This document shows positions 6,851 through 15,229 of a stretch of DNA of 15,329 bases, in pieces; position 1 is the first letter of the stretch, and every line of letters starts with the position of its first letter. Made by a program: the position numbers and the translations under genes. A model generated the notes under the pieces. The model saw nothing but the letters and a program-made list of their open reading frames with translations. It did not search any database and was not told the DNA's origin. Origin of the DNA: Spirochaetia bacterium UBA6919 (lineage in GTDB: Bacteria; Spirochaetota; UBA6919); assembly GCA_002450905.1 (NCBI GenBank), contig DKAT01000117.1, positions 1-15,329 on the forward strand, given 5' to 3'.

Positions 6851-7603
6851 ATGAGATTTAGTTTTGGCATTCGTTTCCCTGACTCTCATCAAACCTGTTT
6901 GGATGATCCCTATTCCAGTGGACTACGTAACGGTATTGCATCTCTCTTTAAAGAAGCCCTTCAAAAACAGAACCCCGAACTATATTCTGAATGTTACGGC
7001 AATCAATCCCAAAATACCGTAAAACCATTCACCTTCTCTTATTATGCACCCCATCTTAAGCAAATACGAATCGATCAGAGGAATCAGTTCCAATTTAATG
7101 GAAATACCCTTCAAGTCCACTATTCTTCCTCGGATTATGGGTTTCTTGTGGGTCAGTATAACTCTCTCCGCCATTTAAAAGAATATTCCCTGTTTCAAAA
7201 ACCTGTGCGACTGGGTCATTTTTATTTACGGAACCAGAAAACCATCCACCACAACGAGGTCTTGTTTAAAATCCTCTCCCCATTTATCGTACGGAAGATT
7301 GAGAATCAACAGGGGGTGGGGTATTTAAAAATGGATGATCCCCAATTTGAGGATGGGTTGTACTTTCAGATCAGGAATTATTCCCAAAGATATCTCAATA
7401 AGGATTTGAAGAGGGGTGATTTTGCTATTGATATTCGAAAGTGCAAACCCCTGATTGTCATCCACTATGGTCACGGGATTGACTGCACTACCGGGATGAT
7501 TGGAGTTAAAGCTCCACCAGATGTTTTGAAACTGATTTATGATATTGGTTTGGGGAGTCGCCGGAGCCAGGGATTTGGTATGGTGGAGGTGGTTTCATGT
7601 TAG
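6851..7603 (+). CDS. cas6: Cas6, CRISPR pre-crRNA endoribonuclease
   Basis: Cas6 cuts the CRISPR transcript within each repeat to give mature crRNAs that Cascade then carries. The 250-aa length suits the family. The diagnostic feature is the C-terminal glycine-rich loop GLGSRRSQGFG (about 234-244), which binds RNA. The N-terminus (MRFSFGIRF then YSSGLRNGIASLF) fits the first RAMP/ferredoxin-like strand and helix. The catalytic histidine cannot be assigned with confidence; His13 is a candidate. The start is supported by AAAGGAGA a few bases upstream. It is first in the interference operon and overlaps cas8 by 7 nt. Its base composition is visibly less AT-rich than cas8's. Confidence 0.95.
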   Translation: MRFSFGIRFPDSHQTCLDDPYSSGLRNGIASLFKEALQKQNPELYSECYGNQSQNTVKPFTFSYYAPHLKQIRIDQRNQFQFNGNTLQVHYSSSDYGFLVGQYNSLRHLKEYSLFQKPVRLGHFYLRNQKTIHHNEVLFKILSPFIVRKIENQQGVGYLKMDDPQFEDGLYFQIRNYSQRYLNKDLKRGDFAIDIRKCKPLIVIHYGHGIDCTTGMIGVKAPPDVLKLIYDIGLGSRRSQGFGMVEVVSC

Positions 7604-9222
7604 AACGAGTTTATTTAGGTGATTGGTTATACAATGCAGGAATAGTGGGTTTTATTAAAATAATCAGTCATGGAAATGAAGATCAGATAAGTCAGTATGT
7701 AACTATTGAAGATAATTATATTGAATTTGACAGGGAAAAATTAAAAGGATTCTCTGAAAAGTTTTTTAAGAAAGCACTTGAGCAATTTGGTCGGTATGAT
7801 AGTTTAATTAAAGATTTTAACGATTATTTAAATAATGATGAAGCAAATAATACTAATAAAGAAAAACAATTAGAAAATATTAAGAGAAAATTAAATTTCA
7901 GTCTAATGAAAGTGAAATTAAAGGATCGAAATATTCCTTTGCCAGATAAAAAAAATCTCAGTAATAACCCTGAAATATTGAGTGAAACTATTGTGAAAGT
8001 ATTAGAAATATTAAATTCAGATTACAAAGACTTTCTTGAGAGTGATACACAAATTTATCTTAGAAATATTTATGGTCAAAAAAGTTTTTTGAACCCGTCT
8101 TGCAATAAAGATAGAATGAAGAAATTCAAAGAGGATTTTGAAGATAAAATAACAAATGAAAAAAATAAGAAAGCAAAACATCAGTGTATAATTTGTGACA
8201 GGATTGCAAAAGCTGATACTTATGCAGATACAGGAATAGGGAGTTTTATTGGTTTAAATTATGATTCACTTAACCAGCTATGGAACTTTACATCAAAACT
8301 GCCGCTCTGTGATATTTGTGAGCTCATATATTTTTGTTCATTTGCAGGATTTTTAGATACTTCAAGAGGAAAAGATATTTTATATTTTATTAATCATGAT
8401 AGTAGTGTTGATGACTTAAAAAAAGATAATTACCTTTTACAGAAGATATTAGATAAAAATAACAGGAATAATTTGTTATTAGAATATTTTACTGAATATT
8501 ATTTAAAATTACAGGATCAGAAATCAAAAAATATCAATAAAAATATTTCTTTTATAGAACTAAATATTTCCAATGAAATCATGCCTAAAGTATTTTCTCT
8601 TCAACTGTCCAGAGAGAAAAGTAATTTTCTAAAAGATCATTATGATTTGTTTAACCACTTGAGTAAAGCATCTTACAAAACTAAAGATACGTCAAAATAC
8701 CTTTTAAAAGAAATCATTGGACAATATTTAATGGATTTACTCAGCTATAATTATATATACTGGTTAATTAAAGTTTATATTTACTCAAAAGAAGGAAAGA
8801 CAAATTATTATCATGCCTATTTCAATAGTTTTCATCTACAAAATTATTTGATGATTATAACACTGTATAATAAAATTATCCGAACAGGAGGAAAACCTAT
8901 GGAGGATATGGACAAATTTAAGAAGTCTGTGTGGTTTATCCACAACAAAGGCAAAGAGTTGACTAAGAAATTAAAAGAACAAGATGCAGATAATAAAGTC
9001 TCATCCATTGTTTTCAAGCTTCTCAGTGCCCTAAGAGTGGGGGATAAAAATAAGTTTATGGAAGTCATTGCCAGAATCTATATGACTTATAAATTGGATA
9101 TCCCAACAACGTTTGTGGATGGGTTTATTCACACTGAAAATTTCTATGCCTATGGATATAGTTTTGTCAACGGCTTATTGGCAACCGATCAAAAAGATAA
9201 TAAGGGGGATCACAATGAATAA
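7597..9222 (+). CDS. cas8b1: Cas8b1/Cst1, large subunit of type I-B Cascade
   Basis: This is the signature large subunit of type I-B Cascade, which recognises the PAM and helps recruit Cas3. The opening MLERVYLGDWLYNAGIVGFI is typical of Cst1. Two CXXC pairs (Cys197/Cys200 and Cys238/Cys241) form the zinc-binding motif that gives this group its CXXC-CXXC name. The length of 541 aa is normal. The start overlaps the end of cas6 and has a strong GGAGGTGG site within the cas6 3' end, implying translational coupling. The gene is distinctly AT-rich, with many Asn and Lys residues. Confidence 0.95.
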   Translation: MLERVYLGDWLYNAGIVGFIKIISHGNEDQISQYVTIEDNYIEFDREKLKGFSEKFFKKALEQFGRYDSLIKDFNDYLNNDEANNTNKEKQLENIKRKLNFSLMKVKLKDRNIPLPDKKNLSNNPEILSETIVKVLEILNSDYKDFLESDTQIYLRNIYGQKSFLNPSCNKDRMKKFKEDFEDKITNEKNKKAKHQCIICDRIAKADTYADTGIGSFIGLNYDSLNQLWNFTSKLPLCDICELIYFCSFAGFLDTSRGKDILYFINHDSSVDDLKKDNYLLQKILDKNNRNNLLLEYFTEYYLKLQDQKSKNINKNISFIELNISNEIMPKVFSLQLSREKSNFLKDHYDLFNHLSKASYKTKDTSKYLLKEIIGQYLMDLLSYNYIYWLIKVYIYSKEGKTNYYHAYFNSFHLQNYLMIITLYNKIIRTGGKPMEDMDKFKKSVWFIHNKGKELTKKLKEQDADNKVSSIVFKLLSALRVGDKNKFMEVIARIYMTYKLDIPTTFVDGFIHTENFYAYGYSFVNGLLATDQKDNKGDHNE

Positions 9223-10138
9223 GGGATTAACGCTCACTCTGGTATTTGAAGCCATGAGTTTAAATTACGGAGAAGGGGTAGGAAATATATCTGAACTCAA
9301 GAAATTAACCCGAAGTGGAGATATATTCACTTATCTTTCTAGGCAGGCTATACGTTATGATATCTTCCGAATGCTTAAAGAAACATTTCAAATTGATGAG
9401 GGAAAAAATCCTTTAACAGGGGATAATACCGTTGTACAATTTAGTTCAGAAAGCAATATCAGGGATTATATTGAAGCGGATCTATTTGGATATATGAAGA
9501 CAAAGAAGGGAGTTGGGTCACTGACGAGATCATCCATAGTTCGAATTAGTCCTGCCATAGCTCTTGAATCCTTCTGTTCTGATTTAGAATGGGGTACTAA
9601 TAAGAATTTTGCGGATCGTATGGGGGTAAATCCTAATCCCTTTCAGTTTGAGCACCAATATTCCTTATACTCCTATACAATCACCATCGATTTAAACAAA
9701 GTTGGAAAAGATGATCATGATAAAATTGATCTTGATTCCAAAGATAAGGCGGATCGGGTAAAAAAATTACTGGAAGTGGTAAAGGTTTTAAATCGAGAGA
9801 TAAAGGGGCGAACGGAAAGTCTAAATCCTGTTTTTGCTATTGGTGGAGTGTATAATATCAAAAATCCATTTTTCTTAAATAGGATTAAAATCAATTATAA
9901 CAAGGAAAAACAGAATTACTCCATGAATACAGAGATATTAAAATCCTCTGCTAATTTAGTTTTCAACAAGGAGAATATAAAAGATTTTACGAAAGTGGGA
10001 TATCTTTCTAATTATTGGTCCAATGAAGAGGAAATTAGCAAAATTGTAGATAAAAAAAGCAGTTTCAATAACTTAAATACATTTTTTGATACTATCATCC
10101 AAGATATGGAAAGTTCTTATATTGGAAAATCTAAGTAG
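9215..10138 (+). CDS. cas7: Cas7 (Cst2/DevR family), Cascade backbone
   Basis: Cas7 subunits polymerise along the crRNA spacer to form the Cascade backbone. The opening MNKGLTLTLVFEAMSLNYGEG and the later GVGSLTRSSIVRISPAIAL region are typical of type I-B Cst2/DevR proteins. I chose the ATG at 9215 because AAGGGGGAT lies 5 nt upstream and the family motif begins there. The frame is open further upstream to 9113, but only inside cas8. The gene overlaps the cas8 stop by 8 nt. The 307-aa length is normal. Confidence 0.95.
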   Translation: MNKGLTLTLVFEAMSLNYGEGVGNISELKKLTRSGDIFTYLSRQAIRYDIFRMLKETFQIDEGKNPLTGDNTVVQFSSESNIRDYIEADLFGYMKTKKGVGSLTRSSIVRISPAIALESFCSDLEWGTNKNFADRMGVNPNPFQFEHQYSLYSYTITIDLNKVGKDDHDKIDLDSKDKADRVKKLLEVVKVLNREIKGRTESLNPVFAIGGVYNIKNPFFLNRIKINYNKEKQNYSMNTEILKSSANLVFNKENIKDFTKVGYLSNYWSNEEEISKIVDKKSSFNNLNTFFDTIIQDMESSYIGKSK

Positions 10139-10146
10139 AGTAATTT

Positions 10147-10869
10147 ATGAAGCTATTTCGAATCAAAGCTCATCAGGTTATGGCGAATTATCGAAAACCC
10201 ATGTCCTATAATTTTGTGGATAGCTATCCCCTGCCACCCATTTCTACAATCAAAGGCTGGTTTCATACAGTGATTGGGGCAAAGGATTATATTCCCATCA
10301 GTATGTCCATTCAGGGTATCTCAAGCTCTGTAGCCTATGATCTTCAAAAAATGATTAAATTTGATCGGATTAGAAAAAAAGAAAAGATCGATCAAATCAT
10401 TCTACCTGACTTTAAGAAAGCATTATCCCAGTCCCCTACTTACGTTGCCAATCTCTTTGAAACGGATTTAATCATTTATTTATTAACAGATCATGAACAT
10501 ATTACAACGTTTCAGGAAAATCTATTCACCACTGAATATCCTCACATTGGCAGGAATGAAGACCTAACCCGTATCGATTCCATGGAATGGGTTGAAGTTC
10601 AAGAAAAGTCATTTGGATTTCAAAATGCACATACTATCGATTATGGTATCTATATCAATCGCTCAAAGGGACTTGAAATGGGATTAGATGGGCTCAATTT
10701 CAGGATGCCTTTTAAATATGAGATTAAAAATGACATTCGATATTTTAATCGATTAGATATTATGTATATTGAAAATGGTGTTCCCAATGGTGAATGTTTA
10801 TATGATGAGAAGGAAAATAGGATTATTGATCTGATTGGAGATTATCATGGATCAGGAAATCTATGCTAA
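10147..10869 (+). CDS. cas5: Cas5 (Cas5t type), Cascade subunit
   Basis: Cas5 caps the 5' handle of the crRNA in Cascade. The N-terminal pattern, FRIKAHQVMANYRKP followed by YPLPPISTIKGWFHTVIGA (about residues 27-45), is the classic Cas5 RAMP signature of a first strand and then 'P-P-x-S-T-I-x-G'. The 240-aa length is usual for Cas5t. It begins 8 bases after the cas7 stop. The Shine-Dalgarno is weak (TAGAG), so re-initiation after cas7 probably helps. Its end overlaps the start of cas3. Confidence 0.95.
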   Translation: MKLFRIKAHQVMANYRKPMSYNFVDSYPLPPISTIKGWFHTVIGAKDYIPISMSIQGISSSVAYDLQKMIKFDRIRKKEKIDQIILPDFKKALSQSPTYVANLFETDLIIYLLTDHEHITTFQENLFTTEYPHIGRNEDLTRIDSMEWVEVQEKSFGFQNAHTIDYGIYINRSKGLEMGLDGLNFRMPFKYEIKNDIRYFNRLDIMYIENGVPNGECLYDEKENRIIDLIGDYHGSGNLC

Positions 10870-13078
10870 GACCTATTATGAGAATGAAAAATTTATTGGC
10901 GAATCTTTAGAAGAACATGTTGGTCATTTACTTAATAATTTTGATGTTTTAAAAAAAATGTATTCCAAAGAAATATCAAGACTGATTGACGATAGTGAAA
11001 CATTCTGGAATAACTTAAAAATATGTGTTCTATTCCATGATTGCGGGAAAATATCCAGTCATTTTCAAAATAAGATTCGATTAAAGATTCAAGAAAAGCC
11101 ATTTAAAATCAAGTCGGATTTACCCTCTGAAATTCCTCATAATTATCTATCACCAGCCTTTCTACCAGAAAATATCAATAATCTTGAAATCATTTACACC
11201 ATCGCTTTGCACCATCACAGGGATATTGATTTTGATGATATGTATCTCAATAAAATCATTCGTGAAGATCTCATACTTCGAAAAGAATCACTCAACTGGC
11301 TCAATAAACATGGATTTACTCTTCGTGAAAAATTACTGGATGGCTACTTTGCATATCTCATGGCTGGAAGACATTACCAACACCAATATCAAAAAATACG
11401 ACGTTTAAAATCTTACATTCTGATGAAAGGATTATTCCACCGAATTGATCACTCTGCATCAGCTCACCTACCCATTGAATTAAAAAGAATATCCAATCCA
11501 AGGGATAAATTATTAACCTATCTGAAAAATAAGTCTGAAGAGAAAGGATTTATATATCAAGGGTTAAAAGATTTTCAAGTAGAGGCTGAAAGTCATCAGG
11601 ATAAAAATATATTATTGACTGCTTCAACGGGGGTTGGGAAAACTGAATTTGCCATAAACTGGATAGGGGGTGATAAAGCATTTTATACTCTCCCACTGAA
11701 AGTTTCTGTCAATGCCATGTACAAACGATTTTCGGATATCTTTTCTGAAGAGAACATTGCTCTCCTCCATAGTGACTGTTCTTTGTATGGGATTGATGAT
11801 AAAGTGGCTGATAAAGATTTTAAGATAGAAGAGCATGTGTTTGATACCCAATCTGCCAGACAATTTTCTTTACCTATAACAATCACTACAGCCGATCAGC
11901 TTTTCACAGCGGTTTTTAAGTGGCCTGGATATGAAAAAATCTATGCCACCCTGATGTATTCTAAAGTTATATTAGATGAGCCACAGAGTTATTCCCCTGA
12001 AACACTGGCTATGATTATTAAAGCCCTTGAGGAAATATCTCAGTATGGTGGGCGATTTTGTTTTATGAGTGCGACAATCCATCCTTTTGTAAGACAATAT
12101 TTAAATAAAGTTTCTGTTGAAATTGGTCCTGTATGTAATAAAGAAAATAAACATCGAATTCAATTAATGGATCAAACAATAAAAGAAATGATTGATCAGA
12201 TAGAGGATCAGATTAAACTTGGGAAAAAAGTTCTTGTCATTTGTAATACGGTTCGAATGGCACAAAATATTTATAATACAATTAATATCCCATCCAAGAA
12301 ACTTCTTCACTCAGGATTTATAAAAAAACACAGAGCTATAAAAGAAAGTGAGATTCAAGAAGATTATGAATCCAGTTCAGCAGTTGTATGGGTCACTACA
12401 CAAATTGTCGAAGCCTCATTAGATATTGATTATGATATTCTTTTTACAGAGATTGCCACTATCGATGCATTACTCCAAAGGATGGGTAGAATATATCGAC
12501 GTTCTGGAAGAAAAATCAATGACAATGATCCACCAAATATAATCATTGCCTGTAAAGAACCCTCGGATAATTTTTTTATCTATGATAAAGATGTTGTATC
12601 AATAACTCTTGACGTATTAAAAAAATATGATGATCAAATACTTAGTGAAAATGAAAAACTTCTTTTAATGGATAAGGTATTTGAAGACAAAGAGAAAGTG
12701 AAGATTTTTTACCTCAAGTTTAAAAATAGTTATTCATTACTTGAGAATGGGTTTGAAACAGATAATAAGAGTGAAGCTAACAAATTATTCAGAGAGATTT
12801 CAAATTTAACGATTATTCCCAACTCAATTTATATTGAATATCAAACTGAAATCGATCAATCCATTGAAATATTAAGTAATAAAGGGTATTCCTATAAAGA
12901 TAGGTTGTTAGCTATCAAAAAAATCGATGATTATACCCTGAGTTTACCCTATTATAAAGTATCACACCCCATAAAATTAATCCCAAAGAGAGGGGTCTAT
13001 TCAGCGGATATTGATTATCACCCAGATTTGGGTATCCAATTTTCAAGAAAATTAAAAGAATATGAGAATTTTATATAA
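10847..13078 (+). CDS. cas3: Cas3, HD nuclease and helicase fusion
   Basis: Cas3 is recruited by target-bound Cascade to unwind and degrade DNA. The 743-aa protein has both halves. The N-terminal HD nuclease has His64-Asp65 in 'LFHDCGK' and a later HHH cluster in 'ALHHHRDID'. The SF2 helicase has Walker A TASTGVGKT (258-266, Lys265), DEPQ (377-380), SAT (408-410) and QRMGRIYRR (544-552). All key residues look intact. I prefer the ATG at 10847, with TTGGAG 6 nt upstream, over an in-frame TTG at 10835. The gene overlaps the end of cas5 by 23 nt. It is the last gene of the interference operon and is followed by a 367-base gap. Confidence 0.96.
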   Translation: MDQEIYAKTYYENEKFIGESLEEHVGHLLNNFDVLKKMYSKEISRLIDDSETFWNNLKICVLFHDCGKISSHFQNKIRLKIQEKPFKIKSDLPSEIPHNYLSPAFLPENINNLEIIYTIALHHHRDIDFDDMYLNKIIREDLILRKESLNWLNKHGFTLREKLLDGYFAYLMAGRHYQHQYQKIRRLKSYILMKGLFHRIDHSASAHLPIELKRISNPRDKLLTYLKNKSEEKGFIYQGLKDFQVEAESHQDKNILLTASTGVGKTEFAINWIGGDKAFYTLPLKVSVNAMYKRFSDIFSEENIALLHSDCSLYGIDDKVADKDFKIEEHVFDTQSARQFSLPITITTADQLFTAVFKWPGYEKIYATLMYSKVILDEPQSYSPETLAMIIKALEEISQYGGRFCFMSATIHPFVRQYLNKVSVEIGPVCNKENKHRIQLMDQTIKEMIDQIEDQIKLGKKVLVICNTVRMAQNIYNTINIPSKKLLHSGFIKKHRAIKESEIQEDYESSSAVVWVTTQIVEASLDIDYDILFTEIATIDALLQRMGRIYRRSGRKINDNDPPNIIIACKEPSDNFFIYDKDVVSITLDVLKKYDDQILSENEKLLLMDKVFEDKEKVKIFYLKFKNSYSLLENGFETDNKSEANKLFREISNLTIIPNSIYIEYQTEIDQSIEILSNKGYSYKDRLLAIKKIDDYTLSLPYYKVSHPIKLIPKRGVYSADIDYHPDLGIQFSRKLKEYENFI

Positions 13079-13104
13079 AATAAACTGTTTAGTTCAAAAA
13101 CTTT

Positions 13105-13142
13105 TTGTATAACATGGTTCGAGAGCCTCACCATGACAATTT
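13105..13142. repeat. Dyad repeat, copy 1 (cas3-cas4 gap)
   Basis: TTGTATA is followed by a 27-nt core (13112-13138) that matches copy 2 at 25 of 27 positions. Inside the core, CATGGT (13113-13118) and ACCATG (13130-13135) can form a stem, and GGTTC-GA-GAGCC gives an alternative pairing in RNA. It lies just after the cas3 stop. No following T-run marks it as a terminator. Confidence 0.7.
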
Positions 13143-13193
13143 GACTCAATGGATTTTGTAATAAAAGAGGGTTTGTTTCTTAAGAGATTTTCC

Positions 13194-13248
13194 CATACTT
13201 CTCCCATCATTTTCCCATGCCGACGGTGGGTGGTGGTTGTAAGGTATG
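13194..13248. other. Predicted 55-nt hairpin
   Basis: By hand folding, the outer stem is CATACTT (13194-13200) with AGGTATG (13242-13248). A middle stem pairs CCATCA (13204-13209) with TGGTGG (13231-13236), and an inner stem pairs CCCA (13214-13217) with TGGG (13227-13230), with a TTTT bulge and a 9-nt loop. That gives about 17 pairs including two G-U. There is no T-run after it, so it is not a classical terminator. It may be part of a structured RNA. Confidence 0.4.
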
Positions 13249-13354
13249 ATATTATATAAAAATAGCCTGAAAGGTGGGATAGGACAGGATTTTTGTATAC
13301 GGGTTGAGGTGTGTTTTATTCATTATCTATTACGTATTATTGAAAGGTGAAATC

Positions 13355-13394
13355 TTGTATAGGACATGGTTCGAGAACCTTACCATGACATATT
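13355..13394. repeat. Dyad repeat, copy 2 (upstream of the cas4 promoter)
   Basis: This copy has TTGTATA, two extra bases (GG) and the 27-nt core (13364-13390). It carries the same CATGGT/ACCATG dyad and a cleaner inner palindrome, GGTTC-GA-GAACC. It ends a few bases before the -35 of the promoter at 13400, so it could be an operator for the adaptation genes. Confidence 0.7.
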
Positions 13395-13399
13395 AACCT

Positions 13400-13429
13400 T
13401 TGCAAAAACACATTTAATATCTTTATAAT
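13400..13429 (+). promoter_or_regulatory. Likely promoter of cas4-cas1-cas2
   Basis: TTGCAA (13400-13405), an 18-nt spacer and a perfect TATAAT (13424-13429) give a credible housekeeping promoter. Transcription would start near 13436, about 10 nt before the cas4 ATG at 13446. That leaves no room for a usual Shine-Dalgarno, and none is seen. It would let the adaptation genes be expressed separately from the interference operon. Confidence 0.5.
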
Positions 13430-13445
13430 TTATATTTAAAAAGCT

Positions 13446-13946
13446 ATGAATAAGAATAATCCAAGGATTACAGGGACTCAGATCCATTACTTTTATGTGT
13501 GTCACAGGAAATTATGGTTGTTCTCCCATCACATTCAAATGGAACAGGAAAGTGATGTTGTTCGAACTGGTAAAGTCCTTCACGAGACGTCTTATACCCG
13601 TAAGAAGAAGGAAATCCTTATTGACGGGATTAAAATTGATTTTATGGATGCACAAAGGGGACTCATTCACGAGGTGAAGAAATCCAAGGCTCTCAACGAA
13701 TCCCATGTCTGGCAGATGAAGTATTATCTGTATTACCTGAAAAATCTTGGGGTTGATGTCCAGGGGATGATTGATTATCCGTTATTGAGGCGTCGTGAAC
13801 CAGTTATTTTGAGTGAGAAGGATATTGAGGCATTGGAGGGTATACTCAGGGAGATTGAGGCCATTATCAGCGATTGTAATCTACCTGATGTGATTGATGA
13901 GAAATATTGTAAGAAGTGTAGTTATTACGATCTCTGTTATATATGA
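13446..13946 (+). CDS. cas4: Cas4, iron-sulfur RecB-like exonuclease of spacer acquisition
   Basis: Cas4 trims prespacers and selects PAM-containing ends, working with Cas1-Cas2. The 166-aa protein has the four cluster-binding cysteines: Cys19, then Cys155, Cys158 and Cys164. It also has the RecB-like nuclease residues His46 (GKVLHE), Asp65 (or Asp68), Glu76 and Lys78 (HEVKKSK). All expected residues are present. The ATG has no clear Shine-Dalgarno and lies about 10 nt after the predicted transcription start. It is first in the adaptation module, with 9 bases to cas1. Confidence 0.95.
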   Translation: MNKNNPRITGTQIHYFYVCHRKLWLFSHHIQMEQESDVVRTGKVLHETSYTRKKKEILIDGIKIDFMDAQRGLIHEVKKSKALNESHVWQMKYYLYYLKNLGVDVQGMIDYPLLRRREPVILSEKDIEALEGILREIEAIISDCNLPDVIDEKYCKKCSYYDLCYI

Positions 13947-13955
13947 GAGGTTTTT

Positions 13956-14945
13956 ATGAGGGATTATTATCTGTTCCGCTCTGGTCGGTTGAAACGGCAG
14001 AAGGATTCGCTGATGTTTATTTATACAGAACATGATGAGAAACATCAGAAGCCTATTCCAATTCAGGACGTAGATTCCCTGTATGTGTTTGGTGAACTCC
14101 GACTGAATACGAAACTGATTCACTTCCTCGGCCAAAAGAAGATTCCAATCCATTTTTTTAATTACTATGGTTATTATTCCGGGTCTTATTATCCGAGAGA
14201 GTATTTGAATGCGGGGGAATTGACGGTTAGGCAGGTGGAACATTATCTGGATCAAAATAAACGGCTTTCACTTGCCAAGGAGTTTGTACGGGGAGGTGTT
14301 TATGGTATGATTCAGAACCTAAAACGGTATTCAGATAAGACATTATCGTTTATTGAGGATATAACCCGACTTGAGATAGGGATTGATCAGCAAAGTAATA
14401 TACCCAGCCTGATGGGAATTGAAGGGAATATCAGGGATTTGTATTATAAGTCGTTTCAATCGATGATTAAGGATGAGATTGAGTTTGAGAAACGAGTGAA
14501 ACACCCCCCTGATAACTGGATGAATGCGTTGATTTCGTTTTTTAACAGTCTGGTGTATACTGAGACGGTGAAGGCTATCTATCGAACCCAGTTGAATCCG
14601 ACGATTAGCTATCTCCACGAACCGTTTTACCGTCGATTTTCTCTGTCCCTGGATATTGCGGAGATCTTTAAACCGATTTTAGCCGATCGGATGATCTTTT
14701 CACTGTTGAACAACCGTCAGATTAAGAAGGATCATTTTGATAAGCATTTAAATTATAGCTATCTGAAAGAGGATGGGAGGAAAATTGTTTTGAAAGAATG
14801 GGATGATCGCCTGAAGGAAACGATTTATCACAAGCAGTTGAAGAAGAAAGTTAGTTATAGAAGACTGATCCGACTTGAGGCTTATAAATTAATCAAGCAT
14901 ATACTGGGGGAGAAGGATTATAAGAGCTTAAGGATATGGTGGTAG
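13956..14945 (+). CDS. cas1: Cas1, CRISPR integrase
   Basis: Cas1 with Cas2 integrates new spacers next to the leader. The 329-aa length is typical for type I-B. The metal-binding residues are visible: Glu156 in 'MGIEGN', His221 in 'YLHEP', and the acidic pair Asp233/Glu236 in 'SLSLDIAEIFKP'. The opening 'DYYLFRSGRLKRQKDSL' is characteristic. A GAGAGG site precedes the ATG. Its end is 2 bases from the preferred cas2 start. Base composition is less AT-rich than cas8 or the CHAT cassette. Confidence 0.97.
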   Translation: MRDYYLFRSGRLKRQKDSLMFIYTEHDEKHQKPIPIQDVDSLYVFGELRLNTKLIHFLGQKKIPIHFFNYYGYYSGSYYPREYLNAGELTVRQVEHYLDQNKRLSLAKEFVRGGVYGMIQNLKRYSDKTLSFIEDITRLEIGIDQQSNIPSLMGIEGNIRDLYYKSFQSMIKDEIEFEKRVKHPPDNWMNALISFFNSLVYTETVKAIYRTQLNPTISYLHEPFYRRFSLSLDIAEIFKPILADRMIFSLLNNRQIKKDHFDKHLNYSYLKEDGRKIVLKEWDDRLKETIYHKQLKKKVSYRRLIRLEAYKLIKHILGEKDYKSLRIWW

Positions 14946-14947
14946 AT

Positions 14948-15229
14948 ATGTTTGTGATTGGAGTATATGATATATCGACTGTGGATAAGCCTGGGAGAAG
15001 ACGGCTTAATAAGATTAAGGATCTGATGAGGAGATATTTGCATCACACTCAGAAATCAGTGTTTGAGGGGGAGATAACCGAGGGTCAGTTGTTGGAATTG
15101 AAGAAACTGGTGATGAAGTTGATTGACGAGGAGGAGGATTATGTGGTATTTTATAAGGTATCGAGTGTGAAGAATATTGAGCGGGAGAATCTTGGTATAG
15201 ATTTTGATCCGACGGATGTATTTGTATGA
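14948..15229 (+). CDS. cas2: Cas2, adaptation complex subunit
   Basis: Cas2 dimers bridge two Cas1 dimers in the spacer-integration complex. From the ATG at 14948 the product is 93 aa and starts MFVIGVYDIS, putting the conserved Asp at residue 8, as is usual. GGTGG lies 5 nt upstream. A second in-frame ATG at 14936 would add four residues and overlap the cas1 end, but its AAGG sits too close for good initiation, so I prefer 14948. It is the last gene in the window; a CRISPR array normally follows. Confidence 0.95.
   Translation: MFVIGVYDISTVDKPGRRRLNKIKDLMRRYLHHTQKSVFEGEITEGQLLELKKLVMKLIDEEEDYVVFYKVSSVKNIERENLGIDFDPTDVFV

Larger units (their letters stand above)
13079..13445. other. Intergenic region between the interference and adaptation modules
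   Basis: No convincing coding sequence lies in these 367 bases. They contain two near-identical dyad repeats (13105-13142 and 13355-13394), a separate predicted hairpin (13194-13248) and a promoter for cas4 (13400-13429). The structured layout suggests a small RNA, a regulatory region or the remains of a small repeat element. I see no CRISPR array in it. Confidence 0.6.

Noticed and set aside
9113..9214. Upstream extension of cas7 to the ATG at 9113
   Set aside because: It lies wholly inside cas8 in another frame. The family N-terminus and a strong ribosome site place the start at 9215.
10835..10846. TTG start for cas3
   Set aside because: The TTGGAG there serves better as the ribosome site for the ATG at 10847.
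11624..11886. Minus-strand ORFs inside cas3
   Set aside because: They are antisense to the conserved helicase motifs and have no supporting start signals.
13105..13394. The twin repeats as a CRISPR array or a tRNA fragment
   Set aside because: The copies are 252 nt apart with no regular spacing, so they are not an array. GGTTCGA resembles a tRNA T-arm, but no cloverleaf or acceptor stem can be drawn around it.
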